This document shows, piece after piece, positions 32,860 through 44,086 of a stretch of 64,000 nucleotides of DNA. This DNA is from Taeniopygia guttata (taxonomy: Eukaryota; Chordata; Aves; Passeriformes; Estrildidae): NCBI RefSeq assembly GCF_048771995.1, contig NC_133050.1, positions 5,778,501 to 5,842,500 on the forward strand, given 5' to 3'. Each line of letters starts with the position of its first letter. Position 1 is the stretch's first letter. A program made the translations under genes and the position numbers. The notes under the pieces were generated by a model, which did not search any database, had not been told where the DNA came from, and saw only the letters and a list, made by a program, of their open reading frames with translations.

Positions 32860-32945
32860 GCGGGATGACCTCAGCGATGACTTCATTCCTCTCGCAGCTC
32901 CCAAAAATTCGTGGGAACCTTATAAGGAAAGGACTAAAAATACAT
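32860..32945. promoter_or_regulatory. Candidate regulatory island: CArG box and MEF2-like site
   Basis: A short unique island between repeat arrays holds a perfect CArG box CCTTATAAGG (32918-32927), a MEF2-like CTAAAAATAC (32934-32943), and tgacctcagcgatgacttca just before. SRF binds CC(A/T)6GG. It lies 5 kb downstream of NES; no transcript follows it that could be recognised. Confidence 0.45.
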
Positions 32946-33384
32946 CAGGAGGGGGTGCGGGCAGCCCTCGCTCCCCCTCCCCAAAATGAGCCCTGGGGGT
33001 GTCGCCAAGGGGGGGTTCACAGCGGGGACAATCCATAGGGACCCCAAAATCCCCACGGGGGAGCAGAGCAGCGCTGTTGGTGCCACCCCGGGGTGGCATC
33101 AGCGGTGCCCATCAGCACCGTCCCCTCCCGTGGCACCTCCAGGGCACCCCTCGGGCACCCCTTCACCCGGGGCAGACCCGGAATAGCTGCCCCGGAGCTA
33201 AAATCGGCTCGGGGGGCTCGCTCAGCTGCCGGGCCGTGCCCCGGTGCGGCGGCAGCTGGGCCAGCCCGGCCCGGAGGATACCGGGGCCGAGCCCGGGGCA
33301 AACCCGCCGGGAATGCGCGGCTGGGGCTGTCCGTCAGCGGCGGGGGCGGGGGAGGGGGAGCCCGGGATGGTGGGCCCCGAGCTC

Positions 33385-33645
33385 TGGGGATGCACCCCAA
33401 TTCCTGGGAATGCACCCCAATTCCTGGGGATGCACCCCGATCCCTGGGGATGCACCCCAATCCCTGGGGATGTACCCCAATCCCTGGGGATGTACCCCAA
33501 TCCCTGGGGATGCACTCCAATCCCTGGGGATGTACCCCAATCCCTGGGGATGCACCCCAATTCCTTGGGATGCACCTCAATCCCTGGGATACACCCCAAT
33601 TCCTGGAAATGTACCTCAATCCCTGGGGATGCACCCCAAAACCTG
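33385..33645. repeat. About 21-bp minisatellite (ccaatccctggggatgcacc)
   Basis: About 12 units, common form tccctggggatgcaccccaa, with variants (ttcctggg, tgtacc). Confidence 0.95.
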
Positions 33646-34110
33646 GCACACGGACACGGGTGTGGCACAAGGGCATGGGTGTGGCACAGAGACATGGCTG
33701 TGGCACACGGGTGTGGCACAGGGACATGGGTGTGGCACAGGGACATGGGTGTGCCACAGGGACATGGGTGTGGCACAAAGACACGGGTGTAGCACAGGGA
33801 CACGGGTATGGCACAGGGACACGGGTGTGGCACAGGGACACAGGTGTGGCACAGGAACATGGGTGTGGCACAGGGACATGGGTGTGGCACAGGGACATGG
33901 GTGTGGCACACGGGGTGTGGCACAGGGACACGGGTGTGGCACAGGGACATGGGTGTGGCACAGGGACACGGGTGTGGCACACGGGGTGTGGCAAAAGGAC
34001 ATGGGTGTGGCACACGGGTGTGGCACAGGGACACGGGGTGTGGCACAGGGACACAGGTGTGGCACAGGGTCACAGGTGTGGCACAGGATCACAGGTCTGG
34101 CACTCCGTGC
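33645..34110. repeat. 18-bp minisatellite (gtgtggcacagggacatg)
   Basis: About 25 units of gtgtggcacagggacacg or catg forms with occasional shorter units lacking the agggaca block. Confidence 0.95.
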
Positions 34111-34479
34111 CTCAGTTTCCCTCATCCCGCCTGCCACGTCCCCGCCACAGGCAGGAAGGGGATGAGCCAAGGACGGGGAGAGGAGAATCCCCCCCCAGAT
34201 TTGGGGACAGCCACCTGCGCAGGTGGCACTGGGACAATGGGGCCGTGTCCCCAGCCCCGGGCTGGCCCCGGTACCCAGTGCCCAGGGCAGGGCTGGGGCG
34301 CGGTGCCAGCCCAGGGACACGTGCTGGGGACAGGATGTGACCGCGGCCAGCCCTGAGTCACCGCTGGCACCCGACCCGGCCCGGGAGGGGACAGCAGGGG
34401 ACAGGAGGGGACAGGAGGGGACAGGAAGGGCCCTTGGCTCCGGGCACATGTCCCCAACAGCTTCCACAGCGGGGCTGGG

Positions 34480-35800
34480 GGCTTCATTCCCAGTTGGGGA
34501 CCCCATTCCCAGTTTGGGACTCCATTCCCAGTTAGGGACCCCATTCCCAGTTTGGGGACTCCATTCCCAGTTTGGGACCACGTTCCCAGTTTAGAGACCT
34601 CACTCCCAGTTTGGGAACCACTCCCAGTTTAGAAACCCCATTCCCAGTTTGGGGAGTCCATTCCCAGTTTGGGGACTCCATTCCCAGTTTGGGACTCTAT
34701 TTCCAGTTTGGGGACTCCATTCCCAGTTTGGGTCCCCATTCCCAGTTTGGGACCCCATTCCCAGTTTGGGACCCCAGTCCCAGTTTGGGACCACATTCCC
34801 AGTTTGGGGACTCCGTTCCCAGTTTGGGACCCCATTCCCACTTTTGGGACCCCAGTCCCAGTTTGGGGACTCCATTCCCAGTTTGGGACCACATTCCCAG
34901 TTTGGGAACCATGTGCCCAGTTTAGAAGCCCCATTCCCAGTTTAGAGATCTCATTCCCAGTTTAGAGACCTCACTTCCAGTTTGGGAACCACTCCCAGTT
35001 TAGAAACCCCATTCCCAGTTTAGAAACCCCACTCCCACTTTGGGAACCATGTGCCCAGTTTAGAAACCCCATTCCCAATTTAGAAACCAGATTCCCAGTT
35101 TAGAGACCTCACTCCCAGTTTGGGAACCACGCCCAGTTTAGAAACCCCATTCCCAGTTTGGGGGCTCCATTCCCAGTTTGGGGGCTCCATTCCCAGTTTG
35201 GGGACTCCATTCCCAGTTTGGGACCACATTCCCAGTTTAGAGACCTCATTCCCAGTTTGGGAACCCCATTCCCAGTTAAGAGACTCCATTCCCAGTTTAG
35301 AGACACTGTTCCCAGTTTAGAGGCCCCGTTCCCAGTTTGAGGAGCCCATTCCCACTTCAGAGACCCTCTTCCCAGTTTAGGGGCCCCATTCCCAGTATGG
35401 GGAGCCCATTCCCAGTTCAGAGGCCCTGTTCCCAGTTTAGAACCCCCATTCCAGTTTAGAGACCCTGTTCCAGTTTAGGGGCCCCATTCCCAGTATGCGG
35501 AGCCTATTCCCAGTTCAGAGGCCCTGTTCCCAGTTTAGGGACCCCAATCCCAGTTTAGAACCCCCATTCCAGTTTAGGGGCCACATTCCCAGTTTGGGGA
35601 GCCCATTCCCAGTTTAGAACCCCCATTTCAGTTTAGGGGCCCCATTCCCAGTCTGGGGAACCCATTCCCAGTTCAGGGGCCCCATTCCCAGTTTAGGGAC
35701 CCCATTCCAGTTTAGGGACCCCATTCCCAGTTTAGGGACCCCATTCCCAGTTCAGAGACCCCATTCCCAGTTTACAACCCCCATTCCCAGTTTGGGCAGC
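34480..35800. repeat. 17-20-bp minisatellite (cattcccagtttggggac)
   Basis: About 70 units around ttcccagtttgggga or ttcccagtttagagac with ccccattcc or ctccattcc linkers; divergence rises toward the 3' end. The period is irregular. Confidence 0.95.
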
Positions 35801-35867
35801 CCGTGCCAGACCCTGCCCCCCGCCCATTGCCCCCGGGGGCAGCAGCAGCAGCAGCCGCAGCTCGTGG

Positions 35868-35970
35868 CCGGAATTCTGCGGGAATTCTGGGGGAATTCTG
35901 CGGGAATTCTGCCGGAATTCTGCGGGAATTCTGCGGGAATTCTGCCGGAATTCTGCGGGAATTCTGTTAC
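35868..35970. repeat. 11-bp repeat containing GAATTC
   Basis: About nine units of ggaattctgcg with single-base variants, each with an EcoRI-type gaattc palindrome. Confidence 0.93.
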
Positions 35971-36052
35971 ATTCCCAGGCTCGCTGGCCCGGGGGCAGCA
36001 GCTGCCGCCAGGGTTTGGGTTTCGGGCAGGGGGGGACCCCCCGAGCCGGCCC

Positions 36053-36121
36053 TTCCTCCTCCTCCTCCTCCTCCTCCTCCTCCTCCTCCTCCCCCTCCTC
36101 CTCCTCCTCCTCCTCCTCCCC
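36053..36121. repeat. (CCT)n trinucleotide run
   Basis: About 22 copies of cct with one ccc interruption. Confidence 0.95.
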
Positions 36122-36274
36122 CCACTTAGGGGGTCCTGACCCCCCAGCCCGGCCGAGGCCGTGGTGGGGCACAGGGGGGCACCAGAGCCCGGAGGGGTCC
36201 GGAGGAGCGGCCCTGACCCCCCCACTGCCCCCCTGAGTGGGGACAAAGAGAACTGGGGGATCCCAGCCCCCACT

Positions 36275-37080
36275 TCAGACCCCTGGAGAGACCCCAGCCC
36301 CCCAGTTCAGACCCCAGCCCCCCAGTTCAGACCCCAGCCCCCCAGTTCAGATCCCTGGAGAGACCCCAGCCCCCCAAATCTGACCCCTGGAAAGAACCCA
36401 GCCCCCAGCTGAGACCCCAGCCCCCCAGTTGAGACCCCAGCCCCCCAGTTCTCACCCCTGGAGAGACCCCAGCCCCCCAGTTCTGACCCCTGGAGAGACC
36501 CCAGCCCCCAGTTCTGCCCCCAGTTCAGACCCCAGCCCCCCAGTTCTGACCCTTTCCCAGACCCCAGCCCCCCAGTTCAGACCCCAGCCCCCCAGTTCTG
36601 ACCCCTGGAGAGACCCCAGCCCCCCGGTTCTGCCCCTTTTCCCGACCCCAGCCCCCCGGTTCTGCCCCCTGGAGAGACCCCAGCCCCCCAGTTCAGACCC
36701 CAGCCCTCCAGTTCAGACCCCTGGAGAGACCCCAGCCCCCAGTTCAGACCCCTGGAGAGACCCCAGCACCCCAGTTCTGCCCCTTTTCCCGACCCCAGCC
36801 CCCCAGTTCTGACCCCTGGAGAGACCCCAGCCCCCCAAATCTTACCCCTGGAAAGAACCCAGCCCCCAGCTGAGACCCCAGCCCCCCAGTTCAGACCCCA
36901 GCCCCCAGTTCAGGTCCCTGGAGAGACCCCAGCCCCCCAGTTCAGACCCCAGCCCCCCAGTTCTGCCCCTTTTCCAGACCCCAGCCCCCCAGTTGAGACC
37001 CCAGCCCCCCAGTTCTACCCCTTTTCCAGACCCCAGCCCCCCAGTTCTGCCCTGGTACCCAAGTTCAGACCCCCCAGTTC
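36275..37080. repeat. Minisatellite (gaccccagccccccagttc)
   Basis: About 35 units made of gaccccagccccccagttc with alternating tails (agacccctggagag, tgcccctttt). Extremely C-rich on this strand. Confidence 0.94.
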
Positions 37081-37439
37081 AGCCCCCAGCCCCCTCCCTG
37101 CTCCAGCCCCCCCTCCATGACCCATTTAGGATCCCCCAGAGCTCCGGGGACCACCCTGTGACCCCCCCCGGGAGGAACCAGGGGGGACCCCTCAAGGAGT
37201 GCCCTCACCGGGACCCCCAGGACGCTGCTCAGGACCCCCGGGACACTCCCTGGGACCCCCAAAACCCCCGGGAGCCCTCAGCCCCCCCAAGAACCCCCAC
37301 CCCAGCACCCCAAAAGTGTGTGGGTGTCCCCCCATGTCCCCCAGGCCACGCCCCCGGCACTGACCACGCCCACAACCGCGAAATTAGCCACGCCCACTGC
37401 TTTGGCCCCGCCCACTGCCCCGCCCACAAGTATAGCCAC

Positions 37440-37840
37440 GCCCTCATTGGTCCCGCCCACTCCGTTGGCCCCGCCCACTGCCCCGCCCTCCGCGCGCCCT
37501 GCGCGCCCCCTGCCGGACTCCCGCCGCACCCGCACCTCCCACTCTTCCCTCTGATTGGCCACCCGCTACTAGCCAATCAGAGAGAAGTATCCACCCGTGA
37601 GTCCCCGCCCAACCGCTGTTTTAGCCAATCACAATGCGAAGCGCCTCCCCTCCACCCGAGCCCCGCAAGCACCGCCCCCACAACCAATCAGCGCCGCGGC
37701 TGAGGGGTGATGGGCGGGCGGAGGAGGGCGTTTCCACCAATGGGCGCGGCGTGCGGCGCGGAGGGGGCGGGGCCAGCGCGGGGGGCGTGCCCGTGGCTTC
37801 CAGAGAGTTCGGAGACGGCGGCGGAGCGGCGGCGGCGGTG
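37440..37840 (+). promoter_or_regulatory. CpG promoter and noncoding exon 1 of the DNAJA gene, with six CCAAT boxes
   Basis: CCAAT/ATTGG pentamers lie at 37446, 37554, 37573, 37625, 37684 and 37737, four of them 52-59 bases apart, among GC boxes (ccccgcccac, gggcggggcc). CpG density rises sharply. A likely noncoding first exon ends at 37837 before gtgagtg; no TATA box is seen. Confidence 0.72.
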
Positions 37841-38104
37841 AGTGAGGGGGGGGCGGCCCCGGGACCCCGCCGCGACCCCCGGAGCCCCCCGGAGCCCCCC
37901 GGAGCCCCCCGGCACCTCCGAGACCCCCCCGAGCCGCCCTCCCCGCCGGTGTCAGGGCGGGCCGGGCCCGCGCAGCCCTGCGGGGTTGACCTGAGGGCCT
38001 CCGGGGCACCGGGGGGGGCTCTGAGGCGGCCGCTCCTCCGTGAGCGCCGGGCTCGGCTCCGCTCCGTCACACCGCTGTGGGCTCCGGGATGTCACCGTGC
38101 TGCC

Positions 38105-38645
38105 CGGTACCCCTGCACACCCTCGGGGCAGTGGGACCCGGTGGGACCGACCCAGCCCGGGGGTCCCGGGGGATGGAGCAGCTCCAGCCACGGGGATCCC
38201 GCGCTGGACCGGGCAGGACCCAGCCCCGGGGTCCCGGGGGTCCCCAGCTCCAGCCACGGGAATCCCGCGTTGGACCCGGTGGGACCGACCCAGTCCCGGG
38301 GGATGGAGCAGCTCCAGCCACGGAGATCCCGCGTTGGACCGGGCAGGACCCAGCCCTGGGGTCCCGGGGGTCCCACGTTGGACCGGGCAGGACCCAGCCC
38401 CGGGGTCCCGGGGGTCCCCAGCTCCAGCCGCGGGAATCCCGCGTTGGACCCGGCGGGACCCAGTCCCGGGGGTCCCACGTTGGACCGGGCAGGACTGACC
38501 CAGCCCCGGGGTCCCGGGGGATGGAGCAGCTCCAGCCACGGGAATCCCGTGTTGGACCGAGCCAGCCCCGGGGGTCCCGGGGGTCCCCAGCTCCAGCCGC
38601 GGGGATCCCCCGTTGGACCGGGTGGCACCGACCCTCCCCGCCGGT
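38105..38645. repeat. Minisatellite (ccccagctccagccacggga) in DNAJA intron 1
   Basis: About nine units of 45-65 bp containing ccggggtcccggggg, agctccagcc(a/g)cggg and cgttggaccgggcaggaccc in varied combinations. CpG-rich and probably GC-skewed. Confidence 0.92.
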
Positions 38646-39164
38646 CGCACCCAGCTCCGGTCCCGGTCAGACCGGTGCGCAGCGGGAAGCGCTTGTTCAT
38701 TTATTTACCCGTGCGTGCCTCACGGGCGCTGCCCCGCGTCCCCCCGTGTCGCAAGATAAACGCGTCCCCACCCCACGCGGGGCTTATCGGCTGCGGCACA
38801 CGGCCCCGGGGTGGGGACAGGGCCACCCCCGAGGCCGGACCCCCGTGCGGTGCCTGGATGTCCCCACAGCACTTCAGACATCCCTGACAGCGCGGGGGGA
38901 CGCTCGAGGCGGGGCTGTGCATGAGGGAGAACAGGCAGCAAAGAGTTTTGGGGGGTCCCGCGGTGGGACGGGACTTGGGGGTCACCCCCACGCGTGCACA
39001 CACTTGCAGGACGCCTGTGTGGGGCTGGCTGTCACCGTGTCATTGTCACTGTTGTTGTCGCCATCCCGTGTCCCACTGGGGGGAAACTGAGGAAACTCCA
39101 AGCAGGGATCAGCGGGGGTTTTGGGGGGGGATCAGGTTTTAGGGGGGATCAGGTTTTAGGGGGC

Positions 39165-39275
39165 TCACAGTGCCAGGCTCACGGTGCTCATGGTGCCAGG
39201 CTCACGGTGCCAGGCTCACGGTGCCGGGCTCACGGTGCCAGGCTCACGGTGCCAGGCTCACAGTGCCAGTCTCAC
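39165..39275. repeat. 14-bp repeat (ggctcacggtgcca)
   Basis: About seven units directly upstream of the first coding exon of the DNAJA gene. Confidence 0.9.
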
Positions 39276-39311
39276 AGCTCTGTCCCATCCCATCGCAGCA
39301 CAGGCAGGAAG

Positions 39312-42300
39312 ATGGTGAAGGAGACGGGCTACTACGACCTGCTGGGCGTGCGGCCGGGTGCCACCCTGGACGAGATCAAGCGGGCGTACCGGCGCCTGGC
39401 ACTGCGCTACCACCCCGACAAGAACCCCAGCGAGGGCGAGCGGGTACGTGCAGCCCCCCATTCCCCCCCCAGGGCGACCCTGGCCCGCCTCACCCGCCTC
39501 TCCCCCTCCCCAGTTCAAGCAGATCTCCCAGGCCTACGAGGTGCTGTCGGACTCCCACAAACGGGCGCTGTACGACCGCGGTGGCGAGCGGGCCATGAAG
39601 GAAGGAGGCCTGGGCGGCCGAGGGGGAGGCAGCGGCTTCGGCTCACCCATGGACATCTTCGACCTCTTCTTCGGAGCGGGAGTGAGGATGCGCGGCCGGG
39701 CAGACCGGAGAGGTACGGGGTGAGGGACTCGCCGTGAGCCCGGGCTGGGAGGGGGCTGCTGCCCAACACGGGGCTCGCTCAGGGGGTGACAACCCTGCTG
39801 GCACCTTTTGGTGGGAAGGGGTTGCTGCCCAGCATGGTGGGGAGGTGACAACCCTGCTGGCACCTCTTGGTGGGACAGGGCTGCTGCCCAGCATGGTGAA
39901 GAGGTGACAATCCTGCTGGCACCTTTTGGTGGGACAGGGCTGCTGCCCAGCATGGTGAGGAGGTGACAACCCTGCTGGCACTTCTCAGTGGGAAGGGGCT
40001 GCTGCCCAGCATGGTGAGGAGGTGACAAACCTGCTGGCACCTCTTGGTGGGACAGGGCTGCTGCCCAGCATGTGGGGAGGTGACAATCCTGCTGGCATCT
40101 TTTGGTGGGACGGGGCTGCTGCCCAGCATGGTGGGGAGGTGACAATCCTGCTGGCATCTTTTGGTGGGAAGGGGCTGTTGCCCAACATGGTGAGGAGGTG
40201 ACAACCCTGCTGGCACCTCTTGGTGGGAAGGGGCTGCTGCCCAGCATGGTGAGGAGGTGACAATCCTGCTGGCACCTTTTGGTGGGAAGGATCCCCCAGA
40301 GCTCCCCAGAGCACAGCACTGGCTCAGACCACAGGGGACTGCAGGGAGAGGGGCTGGCACCCAAACACAGTGTGACACCGGCTTGAGGGGGTCCCAGGCC
40401 TGCAGGGACCCCGTGTGTCAGTGTCACTGTCTCAGGGGGTGACAGCCCTGCCTGGATCTTGGGGTGAGAGGAGATTGGTGCTCAGCATGGCCCTGGCTCT
40501 GGGGATCCAGCCGGGCTCCCCAGGCTGTCTCTGCCCCTGCGGCACAGCTCCTCACCACCCTCATTACTTTCTCCACCTGCCTCTCTTCAAAGGGCCCTTC
40601 CCTGTGCCTGTCCCTGTCCCTGTCCCGGCTTTCCCCCGCCGTCCCCGGGGCCGGGCTGAGTCAGCCATGGGGCCCGGGGGTGGCAGCAGGACGCGGGGCC
40701 GGCCCGGTGACTCTCGGCGTGCCTTGGGCCTGGGTCACAGGCACGGGGTGACTCGCCAGGCGCTTCTTGCTGAGGCGGCAGCAGTTAATAGCAGGGCAAT
40801 TATGAAGCCGAGGGAATCATCCCAGCCACTCCAGCTGGAGGGCAGCTGAGAGCCCCGGGGTGGCAGCCGTGCCCTGCCCACGCTGGGACCGGCACTGCCC
40901 CAGGGCTGGGGTGGAACTGTCCCTGTCCTTGAGGAGGGAGCAGGACTGGCTCAGCCGGTGTCCAGTGCCTGCCTGGCCGTGGCATGGGGGTGGCACGAGG
41001 CTGGTGCTGAGCCAGGCTGTGCCCTGTGCCCAGGGAAGACCGTGGTGCACCAGCTCTCGGTGTCGCTGGAGGATCTGTACAACGGCTCCACACGAAAGCT
41101 GTCCCTGCAGAAGAACATCATCTGCCGCAAGTGTGGAGGTGAGCGAGGGGCTGCAGGGCCTGGGGGGCCGCCCCAGCACCCCCTGCCCTACAGTCTGACC
41201 CCCTGCCCACCTTGGCACAGGCTGCGGGGTGCGGGAGGGCGCCCAGAGGAGGTGCCCCAAGTGCCACGGCTCGGGCATGGAGGTCCGCATCCACCAGCTG
41301 GGGCCCAGCATGATCCAGCAGATCCAGACCGTGTGTTCCCAGTGCCAGGGCCAGGGCGAGTGGATCCGGCCCCGCGACTGCTGCCTCACCTGCAACGGCC
41401 GCAAGGTCGTGCGGGAGAAGAAGATCCTCAGCGTGCACCTGGATAAAGGTGAGCTGGGGCTGGAGGCAGAGCGGGGTCACCCTGTTGGGAAGGGTAGATA
41501 AATATGATTAAGAACCATAATAGGACAGGCAGGATGAATATAACGCCCCCACTGGCTGGACAATAACCTTACCTACAGCGGGGTCCAAAAGCCAAATGGA
41601 CAGTTCCATCTCACCCCCCAGAATCTATGGTTCACCCCACACCTGTAACCCTCCCCTGAACCATCAGGTGTCTGTGGCCCCATTGGCCCAAGTCCTGTTC
41701 CAGCCCACCTTGGAGCCCCCTTGATAAGGGGTCTCTGAGGGGCCTGGACGCCCTCTTGGATCTTCCCCTCTCCTCCTGGAGCGTCCTCTGGAAGTCCCTG
41801 CTCCCCTCTTTGTCTCTCCCCTCTCCCATCACCTCAGGCCCAGCCACGAGGCAGGGCCACAATGCATCCTGAATAAACCTCATCCCTAAGAGCAACCACA
41901 GAGATCTCGCTTGTATCCGTCCGTGGAATACCAATAAACGTCTTTACATCACCCCAAACTGCCACGCGGGCTCTGAGCTCCCTCCACTCTCACAGGCATG
42001 AAGGACGGGCAGAAAATCACCTTCCACGAGGAAGGGGACCAGGTGCCCGGCCTGGAGCCCGGGGACATCATCATCGTGCTGGATCAGAAGGAACATCCTG
42101 TTTTCCGGCGCAGCGGCGACGACCTCATTGTCAGGAGGGAGATCAGCCTGGCAGACGCCCTGTGTGGGTGCCGGCAGGTGATCCGCACCCTGGACAACCG
42201 CACCCTGCTCGTGTCCTCCCCGCCAGGTGAGGGGACTCGGGGCTGGGTGACACGCCAGGAGCTGCCAGCGCAGCGGGGTGACCTCCATCTGTCTCTCTCT

Positions 42301-42733
42301 CATCACCTCAGGTGACGTGATCCGGCCCGGCGACCTGAAGTGCATCCCCAACGAGGGGATGCCCGTCTACAGGAGCCCCTTCCAGAAAGGAAAACTCATC
42401 CTGCAGTTCGAGGTGAGCTCAAGCTGCCATCTCCCACCTCTGGCTTTCCCCAGTGGCCTCCCCACACCTCCCCACACACACCTCCCACCCGCTCTGTGCC
42501 CTCAGGTGAAGTTCCCCGAGCCGGGCTGGCTCCCCGCGGACCGCCTGCGGCAGCTGCAGGCCTTCTTCCCACCGCAGGAGGAGGTGATGGCCACGGAGGA
42601 CACGGAGGAGGTGGAGCTCAGCGATTACACGGCGCACGGGGGCCCGGGCCGCCGGCCCTACACCGGAGAGGCGTACCACGAGGATGACTTCGAGGACGGG
42701 ATGCGGCAGCACGTTCAGTGCCAGACCTCATAG
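39312..42733 (+). CDS. DNAJA-type (type I Hsp40) co-chaperone, likely DNAJA4 ohnologue
   Basis: Stimulates Hsp70 ATPase and delivers clients. Coding exons 39312-39443, 39514-39712, 41034-41138, 41221-41448, 41996-42226, 42312-42412 and 42506-42733 join in frame to 407 residues (DNAJA1 and DNAJA4 are 397). J domain with HPD at 34-36; Gly/Phe-poor linker; four zinc-finger repeats ([32 protein letters not shown]); two C-terminal substrate domains ([32 protein letters not shown]); C-terminal CQTS, a farnesylation box as in DNAJA1/4. A noncoding first exon lies near 37837. It resembles both DNAJA1 and DNAJA4 yet is clearly diverged (Arg/Gly-rich, CTL-type changes in the fourth finger), so it is not simply either. 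Position beside CRABP2 suggests the ohnologue of DNAJA4, which sits beside CRABP1. Poly(A) signal ATTAAA at 43298. Confidence 0.93.
39775..40290. repeat. About 58-bp tandem repeat (gggctgctgcccagcatggt)
   Basis: Nine units in the second coding intron of the DNAJA gene, each with gctgctgcccagcatggtg, aggaggtgacaa(t/c)cctg, and ctggcaccttttggtggga; high identity indicates recent amplification. Confidence 0.95.
40650..40765 (+). promoter_or_regulatory. Candidate MARE/AP-1 cluster in a DNAJA intron
   Basis: Palindrome GCTGAGTCAGC (40655-40665) is a Maf/NF-E2-type core; two GGTGACTC half-sites follow within 100 bases (near 40707 and 40747). It lies in unique, GC-rich sequence between the 58-bp array and the next exon, so an internal enhancer or alternative promoter is possible. 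Confidence 0.42.
41483..41948 (+). mobile_element. Solo LTR with perfect 6-bp target duplication
   Basis: A 466-bp unit starting TGTTGG and ending TTTACA, flanked by TCACCC on both sides (41477-41482 and 41949-41954). It carries aataaac near 41872 and a second aataaac near 41934. A six-base duplication fits class II (ERVK-type) retroviruses. It looks whole as a solo LTR and, with a perfect duplication, comparatively young. It sits in the sense direction in a DNAJA intron, 47 bases before the next exon. Confidence 0.85.
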
Positions 42734-43297
42734 CGGGGGCACACAGGGTAGGGCAGGGCCGGGGAGGGGCTGGCGAGGGGCTGGCGGAGCCACCACCTTC
42801 AGGGATGTACATAGGTCGCCTTTCCGACAGCACTTGGAGCCCCCCAGCCCTGCCCTGCCCTGCCCCGGGGTGCTCGGGGGCTGTGGGGTGGGCTCCAGTG
42901 CCGGTGGGCACACCCCAGCCCTGGCCAGAAAGGAGGAGGGGGTACCCCATACCTCTGCCTCAGTTTCTCCATCTGCCGTGGTGGAGCCAAGGTGGGGAGG
43001 AGGGGAGCTGCCCACCCCTTTGGGGTGCCCCACTGCCAGCCCCACACTCTGGGGGCTGCTGCCCGGGCCCCCAGCTCCTTGCTTTGCCCATTTCTTTCCT
43101 TACTGGAGCGTGGCTCAGGCCTGGGATGCAGAGGGGGTGGCTCTTTTCTCTTTGCACAGGACAGGAGGGGTTGGGGGGTGGGCCCGTCCCTTCCTTTTAA
43201 TTTATTTTTGGAAGAATTTTAGAAGGTTTTTTTGTTGGGTTTGTTTTTGGTTTTGTTGGGTTTTTTTGGGGGGGGGGGTGTTGACTTTGTACTTGGC

Positions 43298-43303
43298 ATT
43301 AAA
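43298..43303 (+). promoter_or_regulatory. DNAJA gene poly(A) signal (ATTAAA)
   Basis: ATTAAA about 565 bases after the stop codon, following a T- and G-rich tract at 43200-43280 and just before a small repeat array. Confidence 0.7.
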
Positions 43304-43319
43304 CGCGAATCCCAAACGG

Positions 43320-43445
43320 GTGTGTGGGGTTGAGTGTGGGGCAGGGTGTGGGGTTGAGCATGGGGCAGGGTGTGGGGTTGAGCGTGGGGCAGGGTGTGGG
43401 GCAATGTGTGGGGCAGGGTGTGGGGTTGAGCGTGGGGCAGCAGGA
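43320..43445. repeat. 24-bp and shorter repeat (gtgtggggttgagcgtgggg)
   Basis: About six units of gtggggttgagcgtggggcag with truncated copies, right after the DNAJA poly(A) signal. Confidence 0.9.
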
Positions 43446-44035
43446 GCTCGGGGCCAGGGACTGCCCCGCTTTGATCTGGGGTGTGCCTCAGTTTCCCCAT
43501 CCTTACACAACCGGGAGCTGCCGGATCCTGCCTTCCCCTGCCCCTGGCTGCTCCCAGCTCCTCCTGCTCCCTCAGGGGAGCACACGGACCCCACCCCTGC
43601 CTTTGCCAACCCCCCTTGTCCCCCTGTCCCACGGTTTGACCCCATGGATACCCCCAGGCCCTCACCCCTGTCACTTATCCAGAGCCCACCCCCAGTGACC
43701 CTCCTGGACCCTCTGCGTCACCTCAGCATCCTGGAGACCCCACAGTGGGGACAAACTCCCCCCAAACAGCTTCAGCCCCCCTTTCTCAGCCCTGGGAGGT
43801 TCCAGCCATGGCACAGATCTGGGCTGCTGAGCTGTTAAGGGGAAACCCCCCAAAAAATCCCCTACTGGGGGGCCAAGTTGCATCCCGTAACCTCCATGTG
43901 TGGCTGCTGGACCAGACCCCCCCCTCCACTGTGGGATGGAGGGTGAAACCCCCCAGGGGGCTCGGTGGGGTTGGGGTTAGAGGCTCCCCCTGCACTGGAG
44001 CCCAGGAAAGCTCCGGCAGCTGCAGCTGGAGGGGG

Positions 44036-44086
44036 AGAGGAGGAGGAGGAGGAGGAGGAGGAGGAGGAGGAGGAGGAGGAGGAGGC
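44036..44086. repeat. (GGA)n trinucleotide run
   Basis: About 16 copies of gga; reads as poly-Glu. Confidence 0.95.

Noticed and set aside
39312-42733. Processed pseudogene of DNAJA1
   Set aside because: The gene has seven coding exons with good splice sites, an intact frame, all zinc-finger cysteines and its own CpG promoter.
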